A stretch of DNA of 64,000 nucleotides from an uncultured bacterium (GCA_913056395.1 CAJXMG010000001.1:1-64000); one strand, 5' to 3'. Positions 25,223 to 34,032 are shown, counted from the first letter of the stretch. A program made the numbers and translations. Notes: generated by a model from the sequence alone, not told the origin.

Positions 25223-27564
25223 AAAATTGGCTCTCCAACCTTCTCTTTGAGAGAAGTCGTTTGGTTCTGTGGGGATTGGCGCTGGTCACTTTCTTTCTCG
25301 TGTTTCAGGCGAGTCGCCTGGCCATCGATGCGGGTTTTGAAAAACAGTTGCCCGTCGATCACCGCTGGATGGATGTCTTCCGCAAATACCAATCACAGTT
25401 TGGTGGAGCCAACCGTCTGTTGATTGCAGTTCGTGATAAGCAGGGAGATCTCTTCAACGCGGATTCCCTGGAAAAGGTGCGCCTGGTCACCCGGGCCCTC
25501 GAAGCGATTCCAGGAGTGGATCGCTCATCGGTCACCTCCATCTTCACTCCCAATGTTCGATTTGTACGGATCGTCGAGGGCGGTTTTGACGGCGGCAATG
25601 TGGTGCCAGCGGACTGGAAACCGACCCCTGAGATGGCCCAGATGGTGCGTGAAAACGTATTGCAGTCGGGTCAGGTGGGACGTTTGGTGGCCAATGATTT
25701 CTCTGCGGCGATGGTGACTGCGAGATTGATCGAGACCGATCCCAATACCGGGCAAGCTCCCGACCCCATCGAGGTGGGAGCCTTGCTGGAGGAACGGATT
25801 CGTGCCCCCTTCGTGGATGACCAGATCGATGTTCACATGATCGGTTTCTCGAAGGCGGTCCACGATATCGCCTCCGGAGCAGCGATGGTGGCAGCCTTCT
25901 TCCTGATCGCGCTGGGAGTGACCGCCTTCTTTGTGCGTGGGTTCACCCGGTCGTGGCGTTTGACTCTGCTTCCATTGGCGACTTCCCTGCTTGCGGTGGT
26001 CTGGACGATGGGAGGGATCACCACTCTCGGGTATGGCCTCGATCCCATGTCGATTCTGGTGCCTTTCCTGATCTTTGCCATCGCCATGTCTCATGGTGTG
26101 CAGATGGTGGGGGCACTCTCCGCAGGACTGAAGGAGGGGCTGTCTCCGGCAGAAGCCTCAAGGAAGGCCTGGGAGCAGTTGCTCACCCCGGGGGTTGTCG
26201 CTCTCGTCAGCGACTCTGTAGGGTTCCTGACCCTGCTTTTCATCGAGATTCCGGTGATCCAACACCTTGCGGTGATGTCTGCGACCGGAGTGCTGCTGAT
26301 CTTTGGTACCGGATTCATGCTTCTGCCGCTGCTTCTTGCACGTATCCAGTCCAGTCCTGAACTGATCGAACGGTTGAGTCGACCGATGCCGCGGCGGGAA
26401 AGTCTGTGGCAAAGGGTCAACTCTGCGACGAAACCTGGCGTGGCATGGGCCCTGGTGCTGATCTCACTGGTAGCAGGTTTGTTTGCCTATGATTCTGCAA
26501 ACCGGGTCATCATCGGGGATGCGGATCAAGGACTACCTGAGCTGCGCCCGGAATCACGCTACAACATCGATTCGGTGACCATCGCCAACTCATTTTCGAT
26601 CGGTGTTGACCTGTTGACGGTCATCGTTGAAAGCCATCCCGATGGCAGCATCGACCATGGCGTCATGGATCTGATCGATGAGTTCCAGTGGCAGATCAGT
26701 CAGGTGGAGGGGGTTCGATCGACCCTGTCCTTGCCGCAGGCTTCCAGGATCCTCACCGCTGCCTGGAGTGAGGGATCTCCCAAGTGGCGTGAATTGCCCC
26801 GGAACAGTGACATGCTCGCCCAGTCACTTTCGAGCATCGATACCTCCAGTGGTCTCCTCAATTCAGATGCCAGTGTCATGACAGTGATGGTCTTCACCGA
26901 GGATCACAAGGCGGCAACGATTTCACGGGTGACCGAAGCCGTGGAGAGATTTGATGATCTCTATGGAGTGGATGGGGTCGCCAGATTTGAGTTGGCCACC
27001 GGAAATGTGGGGGTCATGGCAGCCACCAACGAGGTGGTCTCCGAGGCGCAGTTGAGAATGCTGCTGACGATTTACCTGGTCGTCGTCGTGCTCGGCCTGC
27101 TGGCATTCCGATCCATCAGGGCGACTCTCTGTGTGGTTCTGCCGTTGGTGCTGGTCAGTATTCTCTGTTATGCACTGATGGTTTACCTCGGAATCGGACT
27201 CAAGGTTTCGACGTTGCCGGTTGCCGCATTGGGTGTGGGTATCGGGGTGGACTACGGGATTTACCTCACTCACCAGTTGTTACTGGCTCGCCGATCGGGA
27301 TTGTCCCTTTCTGAAGGATATCTGGTCGCCTTGCGCAGATCCGGAAATGCGGTTCTGGTCACAGGCCTGACTCTGGCTGTGGGAGTGGCAACATGGATCT
27401 TCTCTGATCTCAAGTTGCAGGCGGATATGGGAGTGCTGCTGAGCTTCATGTTTGCGGGGAATATGCTTGGAGCACTGCTTCTGCTACCCGCCCTGCAGTG
27501 GGTCATCCCCGGGGGTGGGCCGGCAAAGGGTGGAGACGAAGTCAAAGCACAGGCTGATTCCTGA
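25219..27564 (+). CDS. RND/MMPL-family transporter
   Basis: The product is 781 residues, with a two-fold repeat of a membrane helix, a periplasmic loop and five further helices. Repeat 1 starts near residue 14 (VLWGLALVTFFLVFQASRLA) and has helices from about residue 217. Repeat 2 starts near residue 400 (GVAWALVLISLVAGLFAYDS), with its helix bundle from about residue 615 (LLTIYLVVVVLGLLAFRSIR). VAALGVGIGVDYGIYLTHQL carries the conserved GxxxDY region of MMPL/HpnN-type proteins. The size is in the range of lipid-transporting MMPL proteins rather than the larger HAE1 drug pumps. With the propeller, DUF1329 and barrel it would form an envelope-spanning system; a lipid-like substrate is inferred. 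Confidence 0.9.
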   Translation: MKNWLSNLLFERSRLVLWGLALVTFFLVFQASRLAIDAGFEKQLPVDHRWMDVFRKYQSQFGGANRLLIAVRDKQGDLFNADSLEKVRLVTRALEAIPGVDRSSVTSIFTPNVRFVRIVEGGFDGGNVVPADWKPTPEMAQMVRENVLQSGQVGRLVANDFSAAMVTARLIETDPNTGQAPDPIEVGALLEERIRAPFVDDQIDVHMIGFSKAVHDIASGAAMVAAFFLIALGVTAFFVRGFTRSWRLTLLPLATSLLAVVWTMGGITTLGYGLDPMSILVPFLIFAIAMSHGVQMVGALSAGLKEGLSPAEASRKAWEQLLTPGVVALVSDSVGFLTLLFIEIPVIQHLAVMSATGVLLIFGTGFMLLPLLLARIQSSPELIERLSRPMPRRESLWQRVNSATKPGVAWALVLISLVAGLFAYDSANRVIIGDADQGLPELRPESRYNIDSVTIANSFSIGVDLLTVIVESHPDGSIDHGVMDLIDEFQWQISQVEGVRSTLSLPQASRILTAAWSEGSPKWRELPRNSDMLAQSLSSIDTSSGLLNSDASVMTVMVFTEDHKAATISRVTEAVERFDDLYGVDGVARFELATGNVGVMAATNEVVSEAQLRMLLTIYLVVVVLGLLAFRSIRATLCVVLPLVLVSILCYALMVYLGIGLKVSTLPVAALGVGIGVDYGIYLTHQLLLARRSGLSLSEGYLVALRRSGNAVLVTGLTLAVGVATWIFSDLKLQADMGVLLSFMFAGNMLGALLLLPALQWVIPGGGPAKGGDEVKAQADS

Positions 27565-27580
27565 TCGGTTCCTGAATCAA

Positions 27581-27618
27581 AAAAGGCCGCAACCTTTTGC
27601 AGGGTTGCGGCCTTTTTT
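27581..27618. terminator. Bidirectional terminator between the RND and fadE genes
   Basis: The 10-base stem GGCCGCAACC / GGTTGCGGCC is flanked by an A-run on the left and a T-run on the right, with an 8-base loop. It therefore has a T-tract on both strands and can end transcription from both convergent genes (RND stop 27564, acyl-CoA dehydrogenase stop 27638). Confidence 0.93.
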
Positions 27619-27637
27619 CATGGTCCTGCTGTTTCCA

Positions 27638-30133
27638 TCAATCGTCGGAAGCCTTTTTTGCCCACTCACGATTGGTGATTTCATTGGAGGAGGCGGGGAT
27701 CTCACCGGTGGCAAAGTGATCGACCGCAATCGCTTCATTGCGGGCCTGTTCTGCCGAATGAATCCGAAGGGCTCCTTCCTGATCGATGATCCCTTTTTCG
27801 AGACCTTTCTCGATCAACACTGGCAGGGGAGCCTTGGCCAGAGTGCCACTGCGAACCGCCTTCTTGAGAGCGTCCCGGTCCTTTTGGGCTGCGACCACTT
27901 TTTCGAGGGCGTCCTCCAGAGTCCACAATCCTGGAGAGGAGGTGGGTCTGGCCATCACCGATCCGGTGAGGGAATGCCAAAGCTCACCCCCATCGAGGAG
28001 GCGAGCACAGACCTTTGCGCTCAATTCATCGGAGGGACCATTGCTGCGAGGTCCTCCGGGGACTCCGATCAGTTTCAGACCCCACGCTGCGGGTCTAAGG
28101 GGCAGATTGTCGAGGAATCCACCCATCGCCTTTTCTGTTTCACGAACACAAACTTGCAGCAGATAGTCGACGACATCCCGGTCTCTTTCCAGACGGCCTT
28201 CATCCTGAAACTTCTTCAGGGCTGCAGAGCCGACGACCATCCAGGTCAAGGCATCTGCAAGTCTGCCGGTCAGGTGCTCCTTGCGCTTGAGAGCTCCACC
28301 CAAAGTTCCCATGGCGGCGTCGGTGCACAGTGCGAAGGCACTCGAAAGTGCAGTCAACTTCTGGTGACTGCGACCGATGGAACCGGCGAAGTGGCGTGCA
28401 CCGTAGCGGGAACCGGTCAATCGATGGATCAGGCTTTGTATCGCAGTTGATACGACAAAACCGACGTGACCCCAGAATGCCTGGTCAAAGGCTTTGAGGT
28501 CATTCTCCTCCACTGCTGCCAACTCTTTCTGAACCCAGGGATGACAACGTACGGCTCCCTGACCAAAGATGATCAGTGTACGGGTAAGAATGTTGGCGCC
28601 TTCAACGGTGATCCCGACGGGAACAGCGGAGTAGGCATTGGCCAACTCATTGCGGGGACCGCGGCAGATCGCATTTCCTGCGACCACATCCATGCAGTCG
28701 TTGACGACCTTTCGCAGTGTTTCAGTGGCGAATGCCTTGGCCACGGCACTGATCACTGCCGGCTTTTCACCACTGTCGACGGCGAGAGTGGTGGAGAGTC
28801 GAAGGGCGTCGAGGGCGTAGACGTGGGAAGCGGAGCGAACCAGAGGTTCCTGAACTCCCTCAAAGCGGCCGACTGGCAATCCGAACTGCTCTCGAACCGA
28901 GGCGTGTGCGGCGGCAACACGCAGGGAGAGTTGTGCCCCTCCAGTAGAGCTGGAGGGCAACATGATGCCTCGTCCTGCAGACAGGCACTGCATCAGCATC
29001 GTCCAGCCTTTGCCGCAACCTTCCTGGCCTCCGATGACGGTCTCCAGGGGAACAAAGACATCGCGTCCCCGGGTTGGACCGTTGAGGAAGGGAACCCCGA
29101 GGGGATCGTGGCGCTCGCCGGTTTCGACGCCTTCAGTATCGGCGGGAATCAGGGCACAAGTGATCCCCAGATCCTCCTTGTCACCGAGGAGATGGTCCGG
29201 ATCGTAGAGTCGGAACGCAACACCGATGAGGGTCGCCCGGGGAGCGAGCGTGATGTAGCGCTTCTCCCAGTTGAGCCTCATGCCGAGGACTTTTTCTCCG
29301 TCCACCTCTTCCTCAACGACGACTCCATGGGAAGACATCGATCCGGCAGCATCCGATCCTGCTCCCGGTTCGGTCAATGCAAAGCAGGGGATCTCGGTTC
29401 CCTTGGCAAGTCGAGGCAGCAACTGCTTCTTCTGATCGGTCGTTCCGTAATGAAGCAGCAGCTCACCCGGTCCCAGTGAATTGGGAACCATGATGGTGAC
29501 GGCGAGGGCATTGCTGATGGTGGCCGCTTTGGAGATGACTGTGGAGACCGCAGTGGCGGAAAAACCGAGTCCGCCATACTCCTCCGGGATGATCATGCCG
29601 AAGAAACCGTGGTCACAGAGAAACTGGAATGCTTCCTCTGAGATCGATCCGTTTTGGCGATCCTCCCAGCAATCGACCATCGTTGCCAACTCGGCGAGGG
29701 GACCGTCGATGAATTCCTGTTCACGGGCGGAGAGTTCTGACGTGCCCTGACCCAAATAGGCATGCCAATCGGGGCGGCCACTGAAAATCTCGCCATCCCA
29801 ACCGACGGTTCCGCCCTCGAGGGCTTCTTTTTCGGTTTCACTGATGGCGGGAAGGATGCCACGAATGATCTTCATCACCGGGCGGCTGAGGAGCTGAGCT
29901 CTCAGGGGGGAAACGAGGGCAAAAAGGGCAAACAGAAAATAAGCGCCGAAGTAGAGGCTTCCGCTATTGAAGCCCCATGCCCCGGGCCAGCCGATCCACA
30001 GGGGGTCGAGACCGACGATGAGGCCGGTCAGCAGTATTCCCCAACGAACCAGACCTGCCGCAGCGAGGAGCAGGCCGGGGAGCAGTGCAACAACTCCGTG
30101 AAGAATTAAATCGAGCAACTGCGGATTTTCCAT
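27638..30133 (-). CDS. fadE: Acyl-CoA dehydrogenase, FadE type
   Basis: The product is 831 residues, close to E. coli FadE (814). Two to three N-terminal helices anchor it to the membrane. The dehydrogenase core follows: CFALTEPGAGSDAAGSMSSH (FAD/substrate site), CLSAGRGIMLPSSSTGGAQL, and a C-terminal DUF1974 part (residues about 560-800; SIGRSHQKLTALSSAFALCT). It catalyses the first step of fatty-acid beta-oxidation, forming trans-2-enoyl-CoA with electrons passed to FAD. The start ATG 30133 has AGGAG upstream. The lipoprotein gene 32 bases upstream may share the transcript. Confidence 0.93.
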   Translation of the reverse strand: MENPQLLDLILHGVVALLPGLLLAAAGLVRWGILLTGLIVGLDPLWIGWPGAWGFNSGSLYFGAYFLFALFALVSPLRAQLLSRPVMKIIRGILPAISETEKEALEGGTVGWDGEIFSGRPDWHAYLGQGTSELSAREQEFIDGPLAELATMVDCWEDRQNGSISEEAFQFLCDHGFFGMIIPEEYGGLGFSATAVSTVISKAATISNALAVTIMVPNSLGPGELLLHYGTTDQKKQLLPRLAKGTEIPCFALTEPGAGSDAAGSMSSHGVVVEEEVDGEKVLGMRLNWEKRYITLAPRATLIGVAFRLYDPDHLLGDKEDLGITCALIPADTEGVETGERHDPLGVPFLNGPTRGRDVFVPLETVIGGQEGCGKGWTMLMQCLSAGRGIMLPSSSTGGAQLSLRVAAAHASVREQFGLPVGRFEGVQEPLVRSASHVYALDALRLSTTLAVDSGEKPAVISAVAKAFATETLRKVVNDCMDVVAGNAICRGPRNELANAYSAVPVGITVEGANILTRTLIIFGQGAVRCHPWVQKELAAVEENDLKAFDQAFWGHVGFVVSTAIQSLIHRLTGSRYGARHFAGSIGRSHQKLTALSSAFALCTDAAMGTLGGALKRKEHLTGRLADALTWMVVGSAALKKFQDEGRLERDRDVVDYLLQVCVRETEKAMGGFLDNLPLRPAAWGLKLIGVPGGPRSNGPSDELSAKVCARLLDGGELWHSLTGSVMARPTSSPGLWTLEDALEKVVAAQKDRDALKKAVRSGTLAKAPLPVLIEKGLEKGIIDQEGALRIHSAEQARNEAIAVDHFATGEIPASSNEITNREWAKKASDD

Positions 30134-30165
30134 GAAGGTCTCCTATTTCACTCGCGGTCGTGGTC

Positions 30166-30816
30166 TCACTCGGGATCGCCGGTGGGACCCTCGGTAATTC
30201 TCTCATCATCTGCCAAAAGATCCCAACCCAGTACTGACGTCATCATATCGATGATCTCCAGGGGATTGATTCCGAAGTCGAAGTTGAAGAAGAGCAGGGT
30301 GCCGGAGAAACCGATCCACGTATCCCGACTGAGTTGCTGACGGGGCGTTAAAGCCTCAAGAGAGGGGGCACGGGTCAAAATGGGATTGGGTGCCAGACGA
30401 TGCAGACGGAGAAGGCTGCAATTCTCTCCTGTTATGTAGTTATTGCCGGACAGGGATAAGTTGGCGATCAAAATTTGATCAGGAGATGAAAGTCCCCAAT
30501 TTTCAAACAGATCCTCGTTGCCGATGAGTGATGCGGGGAGGGCAAGGGTTGAGACCGGAAATGCGGCGGTTCGCAATTGACCGACCGGTTGACCGGGGCG
30601 GGGATCCCAGCCGATGCTCTGGCGTGGTTTCAGGGCCAGGTCGCCGACTCCAATCGCCGGGTGTAGCCAGTCGGTCGCCTGAGCTTCGAGATAGATTCCG
30701 AGACCAAGGCCTGCCTCGGCATGGAAGCAATCGGTCAAATCTCTCTTCAATGGAGCAGAGCACCCACTGATCAGCAGGAATGTTCCCAGAAGAATCGAAG
30801 AAGTGACTCGCAACAT
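30166..30816 (-). CDS. Uncharacterised lipoprotein
   Basis: The product is 216 residues from ATG 30816 (GGAAGG upstream). The signal peptide MLRVTSSILLGTFLLISGC ends in lipobox LISGC, so the Cys should be lipidated. The mature part contains TDWLHPAIGVGDLALKPRQS and segments resembling short Trp- and Pro-rich repeats, then a C-terminal hydrophobic region (TWIGFSGTLLFFNFDFGINP) and an acidic tail. I do not recognise a family. It may be co-transcribed with fadE downstream. Its promoter lies in the region shared with the divergent HEAT/VWA gene. Confidence 0.8.
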   Translation of the reverse strand: MLRVTSSILLGTFLLISGCSAPLKRDLTDCFHAEAGLGLGIYLEAQATDWLHPAIGVGDLALKPRQSIGWDPRPGQPVGQLRTAAFPVSTLALPASLIGNEDLFENWGLSSPDQILIANLSLSGNNYITGENCSLLRLHRLAPNPILTRAPSLEALTPRQQLSRDTWIGFSGTLLFFNFDFGINPLEIIDMMTSVLGWDLLADDERITEGPTGDPE

Positions 30817-30956
30817 CGTTGGGACCTTCCCGGAAATCGTCCTTTGACGGTCGGAGTGGGGGCTTCCCCTCTCCCCGGCTTGTTTTAACATTTTCAGAGT
30901 CAACGTGGGGAGGGAAATCGCAGTTCCAGCCTCAGGTTGCACAGGCACAGGTTTCC

Positions 30957-31020
30957 CTATGTGCAGGTTTATCTGTGTGCAGGTTTATCTGTGTGCAGGT
31001 GTTTCTGTGGCAGGTTTTCT
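30957..31020. repeat. 16-bp tandem repeat array, about four copies
   Basis: Copies CTATGTGCAGGTTTAT, CTGTGTGCAGGTTTAT and CTGTGTGCAGGTGTTT (30957-31004) are followed by a degenerate fourth (CTGTGGCAGGTTTTCT, 31005-31020). The 16-base period is not a multiple of three, which argues against a coding role and supports the later start of the HEAT/VWA gene. The array lies in the roughly 290-base region between the divergent lipoprotein and HEAT/VWA genes and may be a protein-binding array. Confidence 0.88.
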
Positions 31021-31103
31021 CGGATCGGAAAGCAGTAACAGTGAAGACAGCGATTCAGGCATTGTCCCCAGCGGTTCAACCATTGTGCTTCGCGGGTCAA
31101 TTT

Positions 31104-32747
31104 ATGGCGCATTTTACTTCTGTAAGTCTATGGGTCCTTGTTGTCCTCACGGGAATTCCTGCTATGGGTTTTTCCCAGGATGTTCCTCCCGAGGTGATCG
31201 ACCGGGATCGATCGGTACGCAAGCAGTCGGACGCGCGCAGTGAAGCGTTGGACAAGGTCAGGGAAGGGGTGGCGAGTGGATCCCCCGAGGTGGTTCTCGA
31301 TTTCCTCGGGGATGCATCCGGCATGGTCAGGGATGCGGTCTTCTCCCGACTTCGTAAGTTATCCGGGGAAGAGTTGGATCAGGTCGTGAAAGCGTGGTCC
31401 CGACATCCGCTGCGCAAAGCGGCACCGGAAACCCGAGATCTCATCGAATCCGGATTGGCGGAGGCTCTCGTTCAGCAGCCTCGCCCTGCGGCAGCGGATT
31501 GGTTGCTGACAGTCGCCAGCTCAAAAAAATCAGGACAAGCTTCCCGTGAATTATCTTTGGCTGCCCTGGCACAACTTCCCCAAGGCAGTCTCGACAAAAA
31601 ATCGCTGCGTACACTGACTCGTCTAGCGGACAAGGAGTCCGCATGGTGGATCCGTGGAGAAGCCTTGCTCGCTCTTTCCCGACTCGATCCCGAAGCGGCA
31701 GAAAAATCGGTCTCCCGAGCCTGGAACGAGAAGCGCCTGTGGCCGATGAGACTTATCAGTCTTCAGGCTCAGGTCCATCTGGATTCAGCGGTCGCAATCG
31801 AACGGGCAACAACACTGTTGGCGGAAGAGATTCGTGATCGACAGGGGATCTGGGACGGAAGAATTGAGCGTGCGGCCCTCCAGTTGCTGGGTGAAGAGGT
31901 TTCCCAGTTACCCCGCGCGGATCGTGTTGAAACCATCGAGTCATTGATTTCCAGAGCGATGGACGCAGAAGATGAGAGCTGGCATCCGGAAATCCCTGTC
32001 CTGCGTCAGTTGACGGGAGTCGACCTGTCCACTCGCCGCATCACCGCCTGGGACTCCTGGTGGAAGAGTCGCAAAACGCAGTGGCTTGCCGGGGAGAAGC
32101 CGACGGCAGAAAAGGGGGAATCAGCGGATGAAGAGGGCAAGACCCGGGTCGTGGAATATCACGGCGTCCCCATCGACTCGAAACGCATCGTCTTTGTCTC
32201 CGATGTTTCAGGGGGAATGTCGCGGACCCTCGATGGCGAGTTTGACGGTTCGGGCCCCCGTCGCCTGGAGGTTGCACGCAAGGAGTTGCTCAGGGTTTTA
32301 GGTGAGTTACCCGCAGAATCTTTGGTGCAGGTGATGTTTTTCGCCAGCTTGCGCATCCCTGTTCTTCCCTCACCTCAACTTCTTGCCCGTTGCCACAAGG
32401 TGTTGAAGAAACGAATCAGTGAGCAGGGGGTTCCGCAAGGAAGAGGTGAAGCCCGGGGGAATCTGTATGGTCCCTTGCGTGCGGCCATCATGGAGCCTGG
32501 AATCGATACGGTCATCCTGCTGACAGAGGGTGCGGCCACGGAGGGTCGTATCCACGATGGGGATCGTTTGTGTTGGCATGTGGAACGCTGGAACCGCTGG
32601 GCCAGAGTTCGTGTCCATGTACTTTCCGTGGGGAGACTCTCTGGCGGAAACCGGGCATTTCTTGAGAAACTGGCGGTTGGGAACGGCGGCGAGTTCCATG
32701 ACATCGATGACCGTTTGGGAAAGATTGAAACGGGAGATCGGCGCTGA
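31104..32747 (+). CDS. Exported HEAT-repeat plus von Willebrand A domain protein
   Basis: From ATG 31104 (MAHFTSVSLWVLVVLTGIPA) the product is 547 residues with a signal peptide; GTG 31041 would add 21 residues. The frame extends to 30819 but would read through the 16-base tandem repeat. Residues about 30-300 are helical HEAT-like repeats (for example VASGSPEVVLDFLGDASGMV, RGEALLALSRLDPEAAEKSV). The VWA domain begins at RIVFVSDVSGGMSRTL. Its metal-site motif reads DVSGG, so the second Ser of D-x-S-x-S is Gly. A conserved-looking VILLTEGAATEGRIHDGDRL follows. Similar planctomycete proteins exist but are uncharacterised. A scaffold role outside the cytoplasm is inferred. Confidence 0.85.
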   Translation: MAHFTSVSLWVLVVLTGIPAMGFSQDVPPEVIDRDRSVRKQSDARSEALDKVREGVASGSPEVVLDFLGDASGMVRDAVFSRLRKLSGEELDQVVKAWSRHPLRKAAPETRDLIESGLAEALVQQPRPAAADWLLTVASSKKSGQASRELSLAALAQLPQGSLDKKSLRTLTRLADKESAWWIRGEALLALSRLDPEAAEKSVSRAWNEKRLWPMRLISLQAQVHLDSAVAIERATTLLAEEIRDRQGIWDGRIERAALQLLGEEVSQLPRADRVETIESLISRAMDAEDESWHPEIPVLRQLTGVDLSTRRITAWDSWWKSRKTQWLAGEKPTAEKGESADEEGKTRVVEYHGVPIDSKRIVFVSDVSGGMSRTLDGEFDGSGPRRLEVARKELLRVLGELPAESLVQVMFFASLRIPVLPSPQLLARCHKVLKKRISEQGVPQGRGEARGNLYGPLRAAIMEPGIDTVILLTEGAATEGRIHDGDRLCWHVERWNRWARVRVHVLSVGRLSGGNRAFLEKLAVGNGGEFHDIDDRLGKIETGDRR

Positions 32748-32834
32748 ACTGGCTACCTGCATGGAACCGACTGCTGACACGGAACGAGCAGGAACGAGTG
32801 AATGTCCTTCGTGCAGGTCACTACTCACTTCTCA

Positions 32835-33098
32835 CTATTCCAGAAATACTCGTTCCAATCGCCAGGTGGCTTGCCCTTCCTGAAACGCCAATTCCAGAAT
32901 ATCTCCGGAGTCGACAGTAACCGTGAATCCGTGAACCGGTGGTTGGAATGAGCGATCAACCCAATGTGAGTGATTTTCAGTGACCTTGAATGGTCGTCGA
33001 TTCCAGCACAGTGAAATCACTTCGATACGATCATTGCGGTAGCGGATCACGACCTCTTCGAGCGGTTCATCCACTCGCTCCTCACGAACAACCGTCAT
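32835..33098 (-). CDS. Small protein overlapping lexA, DUF6504-like (tentative)
   Basis: The product is 87 residues, starting 4 bases inside the lexA stop, so it is coupled to lexA and should be DNA-damage-inducible. The segment ISLCWNRRPFKVTENHSHWV and the C-terminus GQATWRLERVFLE resemble the small DUF6504 proteins that accompany SOS mutagenesis genes (a pattern of Trp, Arg-Arg, HWV and WRL). This family call rests on memory and is weak. There are no membrane segments or catalytic motifs. Confidence 0.65.
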   Translation of the reverse strand: MTVVREERVDEPLEEVVIRYRNDRIEVISLCWNRRPFKVTENHSHWVDRSFQPPVHGFTVTVDSGDILELAFQEGQATWRLERVFLE

Positions 33099-33943
33099 CG
33101 TGACTCCCGTTGTTGTGCTGAACTGGAGCCAGATTTCGAGATACGAGTTTGCGGCTGTCGAAAGCGTCTCACTACTCCGATCAGTTTGCCAAAGATCTGG
33201 ATCTCTCCCATCTCGGCCTTCAATTCCAGAGGAGGGAAATCGGGATGAGCCGATTCCAGGAACACTTTGGAACCCTCGCCTTTTCCAGAGGTCACTCGCC
33301 AGCGTTTCAAGGTGCCTTCCCCTTCGATGGTCACTGCGGCGATCTCACCATTTTCCGCATGGGATTGGCGACGAATGACGGCGTGATCTCCAGAGTGAAT
33401 CCCGGCGTCGCGCATGCTCTCTCCTTCGACGAGAAGAGCGACGACGTCGTTTTTCTGACCGAAGGCGGTCGGGGCCATCTCCAGCCATTCGTCGGGAGAT
33501 TGCCCCTGATCCAGACAACTTTCGATGGGGATTCCCGCTGCGATCCTGCCGACCACAGGAATCGATTTGTCTGTTTCGAAGGGATTGAGCATGGAAGGAT
33601 TGGGAGCCCAACTGCGGGAGCCACCTCCTTCGACTTGGATGATCCAGCCCTCCTCAGAGAGATTTTTCAAATGTCGATGTGCGGAGGCAGGGGAGGAGAG
33701 GCCGAGTTGCTCCGCCAACTCTCTGACGGTGGCGGGTCTTCCCTGTCCCTCGAGGATGAGCTGGAGCATCCGTTCCCGGGTGCTCCCATTCGGGTCAGGG
33801 GCAGTGTGGGTTGCGGATGGAGCCTGCGGTGAATCGGTCGAAGATCCCGTCGTCGATGCAGAAGCGGATCTGGATCGGTTTCCACTTCCCCTGGAGGTTC
33901 CTGATGTTGGCTTGTTGTTGGATCTTCGACGTGCTGCTGACAC
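33095..33943 (-). CDS. lexA: LexA repressor with an N-terminal low-complexity extension
   Basis: The product is 282 residues from GTG 33943, which has AGGGGAG seven bases upstream; TTG 33991 is in frame but has no ribosome site and lies only 12 bases from the SOS box. The winged HTH spans about residues 54-105 (TRERMLQLILEGQ...VRELAEQLGLSSPASAHRHL). The S24 peptidase part has the cleavage bond Ala136-Gly137 in GRIAAGIPIE, nucleophile Ser176 in VEGESMRDAG and Lys213 in GTLKRWR. LexA is normally near 200 residues. Here about 53 Ser/Thr/Pro/Arg-rich residues precede the HTH. A Cheo-type box lies upstream, so autorepression is expected. Confidence 0.93.
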   Translation of the reverse strand: MSAARRRSNNKPTSGTSRGSGNRSRSASASTTGSSTDSPQAPSATHTAPDPNGSTRERMLQLILEGQGRPATVRELAEQLGLSSPASAHRHLKNLSEEGWIIQVEGGGSRSWAPNPSMLNPFETDKSIPVVGRIAAGIPIESCLDQGQSPDEWLEMAPTAFGQKNDVVALLVEGESMRDAGIHSGDHAVIRRQSHAENGEIAAVTIEGEGTLKRWRVTSGKGEGSKVFLESAHPDFPPLELKAEMGEIQIFGKLIGVVRRFRQPQTRISKSGSSSAQQRESR

Positions 33944-34003
33944 TGTTGCACTCCCCTGAGTTGAATGGACCGGTCGCCGAAGCGACGTCAAATCTCAGGA
34001 TGG

Positions 34004-34017
34004 CGAACAGATGTTCG
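34004..34017. promoter_or_regulatory. LexA/SOS box upstream of lexA
   Basis: CGAACAGATGTTCG is a perfect inverted repeat of CGAACA/TGTTCG around GA, 61-74 bases upstream of the lexA GTG. It matches the box upstream of dinB in both arms. It lies between lexA and the end of queF, which is transcribed in the same direction, so queF is not expected to be controlled by it. Confidence 0.9.
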
Positions 34018-34032
34018 TGAGTCAAGGAGGGT

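Noticed and set aside
30957-31020. CRISPR-like array
   Set aside because: Units are contiguous 16-mers without spacers and there are no cas genes.
30819-31103. N-terminal extension of the HEAT/VWA protein
   Set aside because: It would translate a 16-base tandem repeat in shifting frame and place the signal peptide in the middle of the protein.
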